A stretch of 64,000 nt of DNA from Brugia malayi (Eukaryota; Nematoda; Chromadorea; Rhabditida; Onchocercidae): contig NW_025062479.1 in assembly GCF_000002995.4 (NCBI RefSeq), positions 1,065,221 to 1,129,220 on the forward strand, written 5' to 3'. Below the pieces are notes generated by a model. It had not been told where the DNA came from. It saw only the letters and a program-made list of their open reading frames with translations, and did not search any database. Shown piece after piece: positions 50,301 to 64,000 of the stretch. The first letter of the stretch is position 1. Each line of letters opens with the position of its first letter. The translations under genes and the position numbers were made by a program.

Positions 50301-53187
50301 ACCTTGTCCATAACAGTGTTTTTTCTCTTTCTTGTTTTTTCAAATTACTGGATGCACCTAATGGCTAGCAAACAGATTCTGTTTTAGGTGTCCACCAATG
50401 ACTGTCATCAGAAAGTATCAACACCAACTGCACCACCACCGAGTGAGTCATCGCGTTGTGCACCTAGTCATGATCGTGATGGTACTGTTTCATTTGCTGC
50501 ACCTTCATTTGCTTCAACCACAAAACAGCTGGAAAGTGATACTACCGCTGCATCTCATTTTATTAGTGCTGAAGAAGAAGAAACAGCAGAAACAATGGAA
50601 TTTTGTCGGCAGCTAGTGGAACAGGTACATTTTGAACAAGAGAACATTCTAGGAGAGAGAAGAGAACGCGCTGAAATCTTTTTCTTTACCCCGTATGGAT
50701 ATTGGTAAAAAAAGTAGTGTCAAATAAATTTTTGTTTATACTTTTTTCTTTCCGTTTTATGTTTGCAAATGGTTTGTTGTTCACAGGTTACTGTTATGGA
50801 TAATCGAATTCGTTCCAACGTTGCCCGAAACCGTTCTGTTGTCAACGATACTGCAATACAGTCGTTGTTTATACGCTTGACTGAAATGCATGCCCAAGTA
50901 ATGGCACGCATGAATAAACTAGAAGATCAAAGAAGTTTGTTCACTTTAATGCATTTGATAGTACTAAGAGCATTAACAAGTTGCTTTGCGATCTGTAAAT
51001 GAGTAATTTTGTTTATCATTATACACCACATTCTCCTTTTTCAGATCATTTTGAATCTCTTCAAGATAGTTTAGCTCATATCCAGGAAGCTAGACAAGCC
51101 ATAGATGCTCTAAGGGAGGACCATGAACGCCAAAAGCAGGCAAGAATTATGGAAGAACAGCGCCTGAAACAGATACAAATGCAACAGAAGGTGGATTTAA
51201 TGAGGCAAAAGAAACATGTTAGTTTTTTTTTTCTTTTTGGCGAGGGGGTGGGGAGGAAGATAGTTCAACTTGTATCTTCTGAATTTTCCTCAAAAGTTAT
51301 GATCTTTCGAATATACGACATTGCATTCTTTCTTTTTTTATAGGCCCTTATTTAATTTATTTCGTTTAAGTTATTGCGTGTTTCTGATATGGTGTTTTGA
51401 TTACAGGAGATGATACTGCATCAACGCCAATTGGCACTTTTGCGTTTCCAGCAGCAGGAACGGGAAATGCAAATGAAACGGATGCAAATGATGAGACAAA
51501 CTGCTCAAATGAATCCTGCTGGTCAGCTTGCGGAAATACATTATAATCAAATGGTTACTGAGCCTAATCAAGTTGTCATGCAAGGGAGTGGTGTTCCCCC
51601 TGGTTTGTTAATATTCACATTGGGTTGTATAGAAATAGTGACACGTGGGTAAAGCAATCTGCATCTTTTAATGTGACCCTCAACTTACTTTTGGGGTATT
51701 ATGAGATCCAAAATTTTTGCATTTCAGAGTCAGTTCTATATATCTTTTTGCTTGTGCGATTTGTAAAAGAGATTTATCATTTATAACAGTGCAGTGATGT
51801 TTTTAGCCGGACCTTGGTAAAGTGATAATTGAAATTTTGTCACCGTAGAAGAAGCAAATCCCTTTAGTTATATAAAATCTCATTACGTGTACTACACCAA
51901 GTTAAATTGTTCAGCATATTAAATTGGCTTTCAATTCAAGAATTACTATTAGAACATCATAAAAGTATCCTTAGGTTATCCGCCGACCGCCTATGTAGAT
52001 CAAGCACAATTAAGTTATGGCTTGCCAATAACAGCGGCGGCACAGAGTTATCCATCTGGTGCACACATGGTGCAGGATAATATCACAGCTGCAACAGTTA
52101 AGCAGGGTTCGAACATTGCAAATTATGCATCAATTCATCCGTATGCTGACCAGGTGATTTAATTCTTAACATTTTACACATGAATTGAGTTTTTATCAGG
52201 AATTGGTTTCTCGAAGAAAAAAATTCTAGCCCTATAAATTCTAACAATTCTTGTTTTTAAATTTAGTGGTTCTTTTATTTATGATATTTGCATTAATAGG
52301 GTTCGCTAGGTGTGCAGCGACTACAAGAGCAACAACAATCGGATATATCAACATCGAATTATCAGTTGAATGCAGCTCAGTATTCATCACAACTTGCAGC
52401 CAATAATACGCCAACTTACAGTGTTGCTTCGCAGTCTTCCGTTTCACGAGCTTATCCCATATATCAGGTACTTAGTTTCTTCCTATGATTTGTGACTTTT
52501 TTTGTGTAAAAACTTGTAAATTTCTCTATGCATTAATACATTAAATATTGATGGATAATTTATATAAGCCTGGTTCAGTATGAAAGACAAAGCTGGGAAA
52601 CGTGCACTTGGAAGACTTGTGATATGACACGGTTTGCTTTTATTGACGAAAATGATTTCAGCAGCAGTTGGAACCTGCTGTTACACTTCCAGGTGGGCAA
52701 CAGCAGCAGCAAATTCAGGCTACCGCAGCTAATATTGGACTTCAAAAACTTACTCCTCAGGAGCAGCACAAGCCTAGTTTTATACCATCAACGACAGTGC
52801 CAGCAACTCTAAATCAACATAATCGGATAATACAGCCTTTTTCACCGTATTCTTTGTCAAGTTAGTAAAATTCTTATTCCAGCTCACGATTATTGGATTT
52901 TGATGGTCTCATTTGTATATATAATATGTGTAATGTTTACATGCATAATGTAAATTAGGGAGCGAGAGAGAGGATATGGGAAGACCATCAATAATACAAT
53001 AACTTTAAGGCGTACATTTTGTCCTTTGTAAAACTGATTTTTTCATCACGAATTTTATTTAGATGAGATGATATTGGAGCAACCTGTCCAAAACATTCAA
53101 TATTCAATGCAGCCTCAAACAAATGGAGAACCGCAATCGCAGCCAACAACGCAGCCAGCCGAAGAACTTCTTATTTCATTCGACTGA
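47347..53187 (+). CDS. hgrs-1: Hrs/HGS, ESCRT-0 subunit (VHS-FYVE-UIM protein)
   Basis: Seventeen exons: 47347-47374, 47588-47672, 47947-48058, 48146-48220, 48642-48835, 48948-49068, 49304-49516, 49844-49976, 50145-50251, 50388-50624, 50787-50934, 51045-51217, 51407-51602, 51975-52153, 52300-52467, 52662-52860 and 53063-53187. All phases agree; 830 residues (human 777). The start is MAKRFERQLDKATD. Domains: VHS (about 8-145), FYVE zinc finger with RKHHCRACGQIFCDRC (about 158-220), ubiquitin-interacting motif EINLAIALSQSEAEA (about 260-275), the Hrs signature DPELARYLNRDYW, a PTAP late-domain motif at 369-372 that would recruit TSG101, a coiled coil (ALREDHERQKQARIMEEQR), a Gln-rich tail and a terminal clathrin box LISFD. 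It sorts ubiquitinated cargo on PI3P-positive endosomes. Confidence 0.95.
49682..49741. repeat. C-rich polypyrimidine tract with 13-C run inside an Hrs intron
   Basis: Within the intron between exons 7 and 8 the plus (coding) strand carries CCCTTCTCCCC, CTCCCCTCCCC and 13 consecutive C (49714-49726), followed by CTCTCACCCTCCC. This stands out against an AT-rich background. It is a simple repeat with G-quadruplex or i-motif potential. Confidence 0.85.
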
Positions 53188-54239
53188 AAAAAAAAAATGA
53201 ATCCTTTGATACCACATTTCAATCATTCAACTTTAATTTTCAAGTGACTTGTGTAAAAATTCCATGTATGTGAAGAAATTTGCGGATGTAAGCTTCTAGA
53301 AAGTGATTTAGGTTCAGGATTATTTTTGGGTCTTCCATTGTATAAATCCCTGTTAGATCTGTGATATCTGTATTTACGAATTATTTACAAAGCGGCTGAT
53401 ATGAATTTGGATCATTTTCCGTACATTCTATACCGAACTCCCCTGAATTTTCGATGTTACTGGATGCAGTTGTCTCTTTATTAATACATACATTTTATTG
53501 TATAATATACATGCACTTCATAAACAGAAGTCTTGCCAGAATCTATGATTATTTGCTTGAAAAAAGATATGACGTACAAAAAGCTTTTATCCTCGTTAAC
53601 ATCCTTGAATAGTAAAGGACGTAAGTCAGTATAACGTGAGTGCAAGCGCCCACTTTTGCTTCTACCTCGCATACTAATTTTCGTCTGCACAGGTCATAAC
53701 AAAGTGTTGCTTCATTTTATTTGGAAGAGACCAGAGGATGTTTACCACAAAGTCAAACATAAGGGAAGATAATATATAGCAATAATGGTTTGTAAGATTA
53801 GTTTGAAATGCAGCAAGAGGAAAAGTACTGGAGTATTTTAGCAAAACATTCTAAACTATGATATATAGATCAGCGCCATCTTCTAACCGCGAAAAGGCAT
53901 TTGTGTAGAACAGAAGCATACTAAATTTTATAACCAGTTATACAAAATCACTTCTCCAAAAGTTTCTATAACTACTCTATAACTGTAGGACTTTTCTTCT
54001 ACATTTTTTCTATTTCTTCCTAATTTGAAGATGCTTCTGTCCCTGTGGGAGAAAAATATATGGACTAGATACAATTAAAAATAATGAAAGCGTGTATGGG
54101 TACTAAAGCTACATTATTTTAAAGGCACTTCATTATTATTAACTATTAAATATTTTGGATTTCCTATGACAAGCTGCTACATACCGGTTCAATATATCCT
54201 AGTATCTTCCATATATCTTGTTAGTATATATGATTCCTG
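53188..54239. other. Intergenic between convergent Hrs and PHKB genes
   Basis: Contains the 3' UTRs of both genes. No further exon is seen; the minus-strand open frame at 53481-53690 has no splice or motif support. Confidence 0.6.
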
Positions 54240-57200
54240 TTAGCTCACCAAACAACCATTATATCCTTGGTTGTCAGATCGTTCAGGATTAGACGCAGGA
54301 GCACATGACAATGAGTCGCTTGGCATAAAAGTAGTTATTTTACGTTTTGTGAGACATATTCCATTCAACAAAGAATCAATTACAGCCTGAAAAATGTCAA
54401 ACGATTTGTAAATATGCTAAACATGTACCACTATTCCTTATCATTTAACACAATAAATCGAAAGCGAGAAAACGAGCATGGTCAGCGTAATTCAATTAAT
54501 ATTTAAATTATTAAAAACTTCTAATCAGCGAAGAGAGAATATCATCAATATCTCAAAAAGCTACACGAGCAAAATAGCTAGCTGTTGAATTTTTTGACAA
54601 GTCAGAATCGTTTAATTCATAGAACGGCGTCATATCATTCCCGTCCGCAATATCATGATCTGAACAATATTGTCGAAAAGCTGTGGAGATGAGCTGAAAT
54701 TTCAAAAACAATATTTTTGCATTTTTGCAAATATTGAACTTTTTTCGTGAGATATTCTAACTGGGATGATAAACATTTTTTGCGCAAGAACATCATGCAA
54801 TACGACCCTTAATTGTACACAGAATGGCGTATAGTGAAATGTGTAAAAATACTGGGCCAAAAAACAAAAAGCAACACCTGATCTAAATCTAGCTTATTAC
54901 TGAATATCAGTTCACTGTTCCGTTCCAAAATAACGGCGATTATACACAGTAGCTGAAAGAAATTTCGTCAAGACATGCATGGTCCCTGCTTTTGTTCAGT
55001 AATAAATAATAACTGTTACGGAGATCCAATGGATTCTTTGTTTAAGTAAAAGTTTTAAAAACTTTAAAATCCTATGATTTCCAAAGAATATATTTATAAA
55101 ATTTGTTAAACGAAAGAAATCCATACTTCCACAAGAATTTGGCGATATTCTGGATGCTCGATAGCACTCATCATAGATTCAATTTTGTATGAGAAAGTTA
55201 ATTCGAATGGTGTCATATCACTTAATGTTGGTTGCTGGAAAAAAAAGTGAAAGAACAAATAAGACATATGGTTGACAAGAGAAATATAACTGAAATGTTA
55301 TGCAAATACTGCTATGAAATTTTAAGAGCTATCGACGGGTAAATTTTAGTTTGTCAGGATTGTAGAACTGTGACTTTTAAGTACTTTCAAAAGCTGAAGT
55401 AAAAAGAAAAAAAAAAAAAAACTTGATTATGAAGAAACCTGAGGAAGGTGTTGTCCAGCGATGACGATACCACCTTGTGTACGTTCTAAAATTTTCCAAA
55501 CGCTATCATAGAAGTTAGGTGGTACGCGATTTAGTGAACCATTTAAGCGTCGTGATTGCAAAGGGGTTCTAAAAAGATAAGTGAAAAAGTGTACCATTTA
55601 ATCGGAAATGAAAGTGAAAATTATGCATAGCTGAGTTCTATTCTTACATATATTGTGGATTTAATTTAAAATACTTTACAGAAATGTCTCGCTATAATTT
55701 CAAACATTATAATAATTTGTGAGAAGCAATAAAAACATTACGATCTTCACAACAATTTAATAATCACATACAGCAAGTGCCAATATTTTCTGGTCAACAG
55801 TGCAGCAACAACATCCTTAACAAGAATTGGTGATAGATCGTAAACACTTATGTTTTCACCAAGCTCTAGAAAAAAAGGAATGCTTTAAAAAAAAAAAAAA
55901 AAAAAGAGACGAGAAAAATGATATGATTTAAACTTATAAGCGTATTAGCCAAGCATGTAATAGCAATGAGAATGAACATAAAAAATCAAGCAATCTATGT
56001 CCTACCTTAATCGCAATCTTCATATGTAATTTTAATTATCACGTGTGTTTCATGACAGCAAGTATTGGGTTACGAGCAACAGGGCAGGGAATATTAGTTC
56101 TGCCAAAAATCCAATAAAAAAAAAGATGGGAATTTCAAGATTTTCATTTTTTAATAGAATTTGCAGTAGTTTTATCATCAATAGAATCTGCATCGATTGT
56201 AGTAATCCAAGTTACATCTTAACTTGATCCACAAGTGAAGTGAGAACAAAGGAATTTATTCATTTCTAAAGTTCCACTAATGAATTATGCCAACGGTTAG
56301 CTCGAGCGTTGAACAAACACAGCAAAAAAAAAAAAAAAAAAAAGTTAAAGCAGTAGTTTATCACTAATGAGCAAAATTAGTTGAACTAGAGCAAAAAATG
56401 AATGCGCAGAAAAAAAGTTGAATGTTTAAATGAAATGTGGATCAAACCTAGTCTCATAACGGTAGATTTCTCTGCAATTAGAAGTGATTAAAATTATAAA
56501 TGAAACAAATGGTGAACCTGAATTGCAATATTTTTGAAAACTTACTCGCATAAAAATTTGCTTGTGTCGATGAAATTGACTTATTTAACATTCCGACAAC
56601 GGAACCCCTTTTCACACTTCCTGCACTTCGCATATAATTAAGCATTAGTGACATAGCATCAGATAACCATGCTAATCGAATCGTCAGCACTCCATCAAAT
56701 GCATACGGCTTCTGCGCTATCTAAGCATATAGAAATTCAAAAAAAAAATTCTAGACCAGTTAAAAATAAATCTGGAGATTTCATATGAGCAACACAATTT
56801 GCAAGATAAGTCGATATTCATTTTGAATTCACCAAAATGTCACAATTATTTCAAGACAGGAAACAAAACGTACTAAATCAGAGCATGCAATAATAAGCTC
56901 CTGCTGTAAGACAGAAGCCTGCGGTTCATTTTCTGGATATGAATCAAATAACGCTACGGCTATTTCATCCGGAGTTGTCGGCGCTGTTATAGTCATTTCT
57001 CGACAACCACTGACTCCAACAGTGATCTGGAAATTTTCAAAAATGAAAACTTAGGAAAAAAACATATGGTGTTCGAAAAATTTTTCGTATCAAAAATTGA
57101 GCAATTATGTCAATACATAGTCAATAATGATTTCTAGGATCAATTATTTGCTTAGGCCAATATTTCATACCTTTTTACTTGTTTGCTAATTCAGCAAAGT

Positions 57201-60200
57201 TAAAGGCAAAGTTAAAAGCATTTGGTAGCTCGAAACGAAATAAAAGCTTCATATCTTTATTTATCAAAAAATTTAGAAACCTGTTTTCCTCTAACAAGCA
57301 TGTTTGTTATGCCAGGTGCTAATGAATTTGTCACCTTCCGGAGCCTTGCAGCACAGTAACGAACTACCCACCAACGACGCCTAGCGCATGCCTGACGATA
57401 AACACGTTCCAAACGCACTTCCAAAGTCTCTGAAAACTAAAACTTAAAACAATGATCTAAACCACACAATATAATTGGTCAAGAAACATCAAGATCAAGC
57501 TAAACATCGCTGCAGATTAATAGGATATGATAAAAAGAATCTATGAAAGTTTGTTTCGCCATTCTTGTCAATAACCCACCGTCATCAACAATACATCCCA
57601 TTCCATACCGTTGAGAGAGTATCACAATTGCAAATGCCACCCTACGAAGTGCATCAATATTGTGCTTTCGAACTACATCAAATAATTCCTCATCCGGCTT
57701 ACAATTATAATCACGCTGTAATGACATTAGTTAAAGAAATTTTACCGATGGACAAAACAGGAAAAAGCAATTCTTTTTTGCATAGTAATAACGAATAAAT
57801 ATAATCTCAATTGACCCTCTAATGATATCAATTTCCATTCTGAACGCCTAAGGAAAAATTTTCCAACTGTTCAAAATTCTAATTGTTTTATTCATCGCAT
57901 TGAATTTATTCGTCAGTAATTTTCGAATCAAAATTACAAAAACCAATATCGTCAAGACTAAAAATATTGATACCTCAGTACTTTGGGTGTCATCTTCATG
58001 AATATCTCGTATCGATACTCGAGAAATCACTTGTGAATCTGTATCGCCAAACTCTTCAAAATCGTCATAATTGCCATCACTATCAGTAGCAAAGTCGACG
58101 TGTTCCATACATCCAGAATTTAAAAGTTGCTGGAATCGCACAATTTTTTTTTTCCTTTTTGAACTTTTTTATGGCCCACTAATTACCTCAACCAGCAACT
58201 TCTAACTCACTTATAGGTTCAGTTGGAAACTCTAAGAATCGCTTCAGTGTGCAAAACTCTTTCAACACCAAGAATTCATTTTTCACCTTCTCTTCTCTAG
58301 TGCCTAACCAAGATCTAATTAAAACTGACATTGCACTGAAATCTAAAATGAGCTGTCTAAATGACTTGAATAACCTGTAGCTTTTATAAGATAGAAAAGT
58401 CCTCAACAATACAACGAGAACTCTACTTCGCCTTTGAATTTCCCCCCAAATTTCATTTTCTTAATTAGAATAAAGTTTCAAATATAACAAAACCATAATA
58501 GAAGCTATGAAATTTCAGAGCTAGCAAAATTTTGCAAAGATGTTCGCCTCAAATAACTCACATGAAGTCTACCAACTCGTACTCGTACTCCACTGATACA
58601 ACCGTTCTTCAATGAGATCAACAAATCCAACATATGACTGAAATATTCGCCACTCATAATCTCGCCTCGTAAAACCATGCAAAATGTGGGACGACCGGTA
58701 AGCTTCCATCTTCTCGATATAAATTCCAAATTTAACTGCAAACTGAAGAAAATTAGGAGCTCCTTAAAAATAAAGAAGATACTCCAACAAAGTGCAACTT
58801 GGAAAACTCATTGTGGGAAGAAAGGACAAAAGTTGGGTGCAGTAAAAGCAAGACAGAAGTAGTCTCCAGCATTCTCAATGGATCCAGGAAGATACTGCTA
58901 TTTTTGAACAGAAAAAGCAGGACAATCAATATAAATATGAACCACCGAACGTTAAACCAGCAGCGAATTCAGCATGATATATCCTTGGTTTCAAGAGGCC
59001 AATACAAAGCAAGACATTCGGCACCAAATGATTGCACGGTTCACCTAACAACATAAATGCCATCTGTACTTCAATCATTTTCTGAGAAGACCTGACTCCT
59101 CATTCATTGTCATTAACCATTAAAAAGCTAGAATATAATAATACCTTAATTTCGTTGATTAATACAGCCGGATCTGCATTGATATAAAAGTCTTTCACTT
59201 CGAACAATAATGGATAACAAAGAATAGTATCACCAAAACGTTTGAAAATTTTACTCGTATTAAGAGGACCAAATGGCCGGCCTGGTCGGCCACTCAAGCC
59301 CATCTTTTCATTCTTTCCTAAGGATTCGAAGACCTGGAAAATAAGTGAGCATTGGTAATAATATATTTTTGCCTAATAATTCTCCAATTTCAATATTAAT
59401 CTTAAACGAGCATATAGAAGAGAAGAGAGTGAATATTCTAAAATATCTAAATGAATAATAACTTAATGCAAATTTGCCAAAACACAAAATCGGAGAAATC
59501 ATTTCTTTCCCTAGATCAATTCAGTCAAACAGTGATATATGATTCAGCCAAAAATTTTAGATAAAAACACACTTTCACCATTCGCCAACTCGGCCAAATT
59601 TTTACTGGCTCAAGATCGTGTGGAGTTTGAGTGTCAATGCCATATGTCGAAAGCATCATTTGCAAACGACTTGACTCAGCAATCAGAACAACCTGAACTA
59701 CCGGATCACCTTCCATACTACTCTGAAAGAGATTATGCATGAGTTTCTCCGGTTAATATTATAATCGATGAAACAAAGCAGAGAAAAACTTTTCTAGGCT
59801 AATGACCTAAAAAATTAAAGTTGTCAACGATGCGAGTACAAACTGATCAGTTATTAGCAAAAAAACAAGCATATCGCAACACTGCTGACAACTGAAAAAC
59901 CAATAAGTAGAAACCCGGATCGATAAATAAAAAAAGAAAAAAAAAAACCAAGAGAAATTTAAGGGTTTATAAATAATCAAGATACAGCATCAACTTCACC
60001 TTCAGTATGACTTATTCGACTAAAAATTCGAAACATGGATTTCATTAGAGGAATCCAGAAGGCATGCAATAACCTTTTAGTGAAAACCAAATATAACATG
60101 CATTTAACAGGGTGCTTTCCTGCAACCCATGTTTTCCAGAATTTTTATGCAAATTATGAAAAAAAAAAAATTCTGGATGTTTCGAAGTTTTATACAGACA

Positions 60201-63200
60201 GGATGAATTTAAATGTTTCTTTCCATAAATAATGCCCCATAATGTCCGGATATTTCGGAAAACTCTCAGGGTGTCTGAGAGAAATAACGAAAAGTATTCC
60301 GTTGCTTAAATTCTTTACAGTCGTGTAAGATGAAAGATGTGAAATTGTATCGAGTGTGAATAGGAATTGGGTCAATAACTGGTAAGGAAGCGAATGAACA
60401 CAACACTCAAATTACAAAATAAAAGAAGCAGAATAAAACACCTCCAAAATATAGTTCCCAAAACTTCGAAATCGTTCGTTAATTTAAAATGTTGTTTAGC
60501 AACTGTTTCTTGTTAAAAAATTTAATATGAAGCAAAAGAAAACTTTCTTCTTTTTCTACCTGCTGGAAAGTCCTTCTGTCGTTTCCGTTGTAAAATAAAA
60601 TCTGATATGATAAATAAAAGAAACGCAGGCATCTACTACTTAAAACAAACTTACGCTTCCTTTTGTTTGCTCCATATCACGCTAAACAGAATATTGAACG
60701 TTTCAAACAAAGAAATACCAGCTTCTTTCTCCTCAGATTTATTATTATTATTATCATTATTATTATTATTATATGCGAAAAAATCTTGATGATATTAACC
60801 TGAAATACAGAATGACGATTCTGGTATTTTGGTCGTTGACTAGCTGGAAGATGTCGACAGATTGGGTCGATGTCTGTTAAATGAACGAAGTCATCCTCTA
60901 AAAAATTTAAGTCATTATGTTAGCAGTTAGTTTGAATTAAGGGTTTTTTCGGTTCTATATACAAATCATTAAATAGGACTCACAAGGATACAAGCATTCC
61001 AAGAGTACTGTTGACTCATTAAAATTCGCTCGTACTTGCACAAATGAAAGACTACGAATAGTATGCATGAGACTAAAAAACAACTGCCCAAAATTCCAAA
61101 AAAAAAAAACAATCTTACTTAAAAGCAATGCTATTAGATAAACAGCATTAGACCACAGATGGTGACCAAACTCGCATGGATTCGCCGGATAAAAATTCTG
61201 AGAATTTGGTTTCATTCTTTCAGCATCCATATGTTCTTCATTAATAATGTAACACTCCGGCATTATCAAACATGATGCTAAAGATGCGTTAAAACAGTTT
61301 CAATTAACAGCACATATCTTCACGATTATACTACATCATTTTCTTCTTTATAACGAACCATAGTACGCAGCAAATTTCTTTAAAAATATTAAACATAAAT
61401 GGTAGAACCAACTTTTCTCACTCGAAACAAGCATTTCATTGGTTTTTTGCCAATATGAATGAGATAATTTTCGCTCCCCACGAAGATGAGCTGAAAAACA
61501 AAACCTTAAAAATCGAAATAAGAATATTAAAACATTTCACAAATACTGTACTAAATACTATGCATTTCAAAAGAAAAAAATGAAAAAAAAAAAAAAAAAC
61601 CAGTAATTGCGATATAAGCGAAGAACACTGGAAATTGGCATTCAATATTGTGAAAGCGCGATGTTTCGTGCTCCTCGTAATATCGTCTCGAAGCATCTTC
61701 AAGTTCGGTGCGATAGCCATCCCGAAGAAATCTTAAAAAAAAAGAAGAAAATGCATTAAACAATAGATAATAAAGGGATACCAAGATACATCATAAACTT
61801 TGATGTCGAGTTACCTCTTTAATCCATATCGACCTTCCAGACGTCGAATACATTTGTTAAATGTTTTCTCATAGAGTTCCGGATCATGCGTTGCAAAAGC
61901 CGGCCATCCTATCGATAGCAGCAATGCAGCGTCAGTATTCTGTAATAATTCCAAATTATTTTTAATTTTCAAATGGCCGAATTCTTAACCCTAAATCTAA
62001 CGAACACTTACCTTTGAATTGCTTTCCCTAGGCAAAATCGTTTCAAAAGTAGTACGATTCCTATTATGTCCATCAATATCAACATATATTACAGATGAAC
62101 TAGTCCCAGCCGTCCCATAAAGATTAAAACCATTTATTGCTTCCAACGCAGCCTATAAGGAATATTTCATAACATAGATCGAATAATAAGTACTTAATAT
62201 ATTCATAAAAATTGAAAATTTTCATGACTTTATTAGAAAACTGTAGGTATGAAGACTACATAGGACTGGATAAAATTTTACGCATTTTTTGAAAAAATTG
62301 AGTGTTTAAGAAGTGGTAAAACAAAATCTGTACTGCTTGAAGCACCTGATGTTTTGACTTCTTATTATATAATTTCTGACAAGAATCTTTTTCATCTTAT
62401 TTACTACAACTGGATGTACGCGTAAAACGAAAATCAAACAGTAGCCAAAGCATACCTTCACCATCCCCAAGCTGCTAGCATGAAGTTCACGTTCACCAAC
62501 ATTGTATCTCGAACCTGTTTCCCACATACCAAAATCCGGTGTACGATAAGTTCGTTCGATATAGAAAACAAGATTTTGAACAAAACAGACCTCATCGTGT
62601 GTGTAAATTACCTGTTAAAAGTCACTAGCTGAGAATCACAACAACATAACTGAAATATGATCTAGATCACAGATATATATATATAAGGCAAATGTAAACT
62701 GTGAAGTCTGGAAATAGTTACAAATATACATTGTTTTTTCTTGATCTTCAAAAATAATAGAAGTCCAAAATCCAATTCAGAAACCTAATATATATTTTGG
62801 AAGATCATGTAAGTAAAAAATTCCAGTTTGTTACAGCACAATGATGTATTCTTTCTTCCCTAAGATTGTAAAGTTTTTTATAACTGCTAACTATTTTTAA
62901 AGAAGGAGAATAATTATAAAACAATTTCTCTTATGAACGATAGCAACAATTAAATAGAAAGAATAGAGTAGCTAATTAAGCATGAAATAGTGATAACGCA
63001 TAATTATACGGCATTTATAGCTTGAGTTATTCTCCAGCTTCCGCCGACTGAAATTCATCACTGAAGATAATTAAAAGGGTGGATTCGAAATGGCAATATA
63101 CAAGCAAAAATACCTGAATACCAGCTGCAGTCATCTGAACCAAAGCCAAGAGATATAACGCAATAAGATCCATTTGTAAATGTCCATATTTCTAGAATTT

Positions 63201-63852
63201 GGAGTCTTTTCAAAAGCTGAATTGAAGGAAGACGAAAGAAGCATTGGCAAAGACATCAATACAACAAAAAACAAAAGTAATCCCATCTTGCGTCTCCATA
63301 TAAATTATAATTTCTTCTGGAAAACACGGTTCCAGATGCTGTAGACCGTAAACTGATCAGAGAATTTCTTTTTCAGATCTCTAGATAAAACTTTTCAATA
63401 TCTTTGACCATACCTTTTCGTTTGGTGTTGAAAGAACCATGCCTGTGTGTAAATCAAAGCGTGCATGTAAAGAGAATTCTGGTGAAATATTTTCTTTGAA
63501 ATGATTGAGCTGAAAGATGACAAGAGATCGGAATATCTGATGAACTGTAAAATAGCTCAAATATTCTGAATATTTTTGGAAAAATTAATCTATAAGTTTA
63601 CTTTTTATTAACATGCCAATTTCCATTCCGTTGAGACATTCCTAACAAATGCTTGACCTATTGTATAATTTACTATTCATGAATGCATTCTCAACAAAAA
63701 AAAAAATCCTAAACATTAAAGAGGAAATGCAATTTCAATAACTTTAACATACATTATCAAGCTCTTGCATCCAGCAAAACATAATCCCTCGCATTGCTTT
63801 CACTGCCGATTGTCTCAGTTCCGTTTGTCGTCCTCGATCATCGTCCAGTCGT
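54240..63852 (-). CDS. Phosphorylase b kinase regulatory subunit beta, 5' partial
   Basis: Exons (minus): 63852-63753, 63509-63414, 63191-63114, 62611-62456, 62152-62012, 61939-61815, 61731-61601, 61490-61413, 61277-61119, 60897-60800, 59722-59573, 59333-59145, 58735-58562, (58356-58337, 58296-58200 tentative), 58129-57974, 57715-57580, 57429-57281, 57026-56874, 56720-56546, 55865-55772, 55568-55439, 55234-55127, 54952-54878, 54693-54565 and 54386-54240; about 1080 residues. Matches to human PHKB run along the whole length: [102 protein letters not shown] and [14 protein letters not shown]. It ends CLVS, a CaaX box for prenylation as in mammalian PHKB. The subunit regulates glycogen phosphorylase kinase. 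The first ~100 residues lie beyond the window. Confidence 0.92.
59723..60799 (-). other. Longest intron of the PHKB gene
   Basis: About 1.08 kb between the exons ending NRHSVFQ and starting SSMEGDPVV. It holds a short AAT/ATT triplet run near 60740-60770 and no exon that I can support on either strand. Confidence 0.6.
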
Positions 63853-64000
63853 CTGTAAAACTATCAGGAACAATAATTTTAGGACGTGATATTGAATTTG
63901 CTCAGTTTCAGCAATGTTCCCTCACTTCTCATTTTTGATAATTCAACTCAATCCATCCTTAATACTGTCATAAATGAACGAAACGAAATTACTTGTATGC

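Noticed and set aside
1..64000. tRNA, rRNA, spliced-leader RNA, let-7/lin-4 type microRNA and endosymbiont insertions
   Set aside because: I looked for tRNA B-box-like motifs, known microRNA seeds and bacterial-looking GC-richer open frames and found none I could support. A covariance-model scan would be decisive.

Overview
The window is nuclear DNA of an AT-rich nematode. Genes are split into many short exons with TTTCAG-type acceptors, several start codons sit directly after an acceptor-like site (as in spliced-leader trans-splicing), and the gene families are animal ones. A filarial or other clade III worm is my inference from base composition and gene content; nothing in the sequence names the species. 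I see no operon, plasmid, phage, CRISPR or bacterial content. Gene models were assembled by hand from splice signals, reading phase and remembered family sequences; in every model the exon lengths agree in phase.

Layout: 170-4170 (+) is a BTG/Tob (FOG-3-like) gene whose 5' end lies outside the window. 4.2-12.5 kb is an accessory stretch with a ~103-bp tandem repeat, two decayed copies of a retroelement-like sequence, and two small coiled-coil genes (7103-8222 -, 9617-10037 +). 12517-17306 (-) is a predicted secreted protein of unknown family. Its signal-peptide exon lies about 85 bp from a 4.45-kb minisatellite (about 73 copies of a 61-bp unit, 17391-21855). 22.7-24.5 kb holds a third small coiled-coil gene behind a duplicated copy of the TATA promoter that precedes the 9617 gene.

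From 26.5 kb the window is conserved housekeeping DNA: NELF-A (26511-30638 -), germ cell-less BTB protein (33100-37473 -), WASP (39688-43132 -), a weak two-exon gene (44760-45459 +), Hrs/HGS (47347-53187 +) and phosphorylase kinase beta (54240-63852 -, 5' end outside the window). These genes serve different processes: promoter-proximal pausing, Cul3-linked BTB function, Arp2/3 actin nucleation, ESCRT-0 sorting and glycogen breakdown. They do not look like one pathway.

Best leads: a clear NELF-A gene in a nematode, although C. elegans is reported to lack NELF; a family of three small paralogues with a duplicated promoter whose octamer-to-TATA spacing is exactly 30 bp in both copies; and the polarised giant minisatellite next to a predicted secreted-protein gene.
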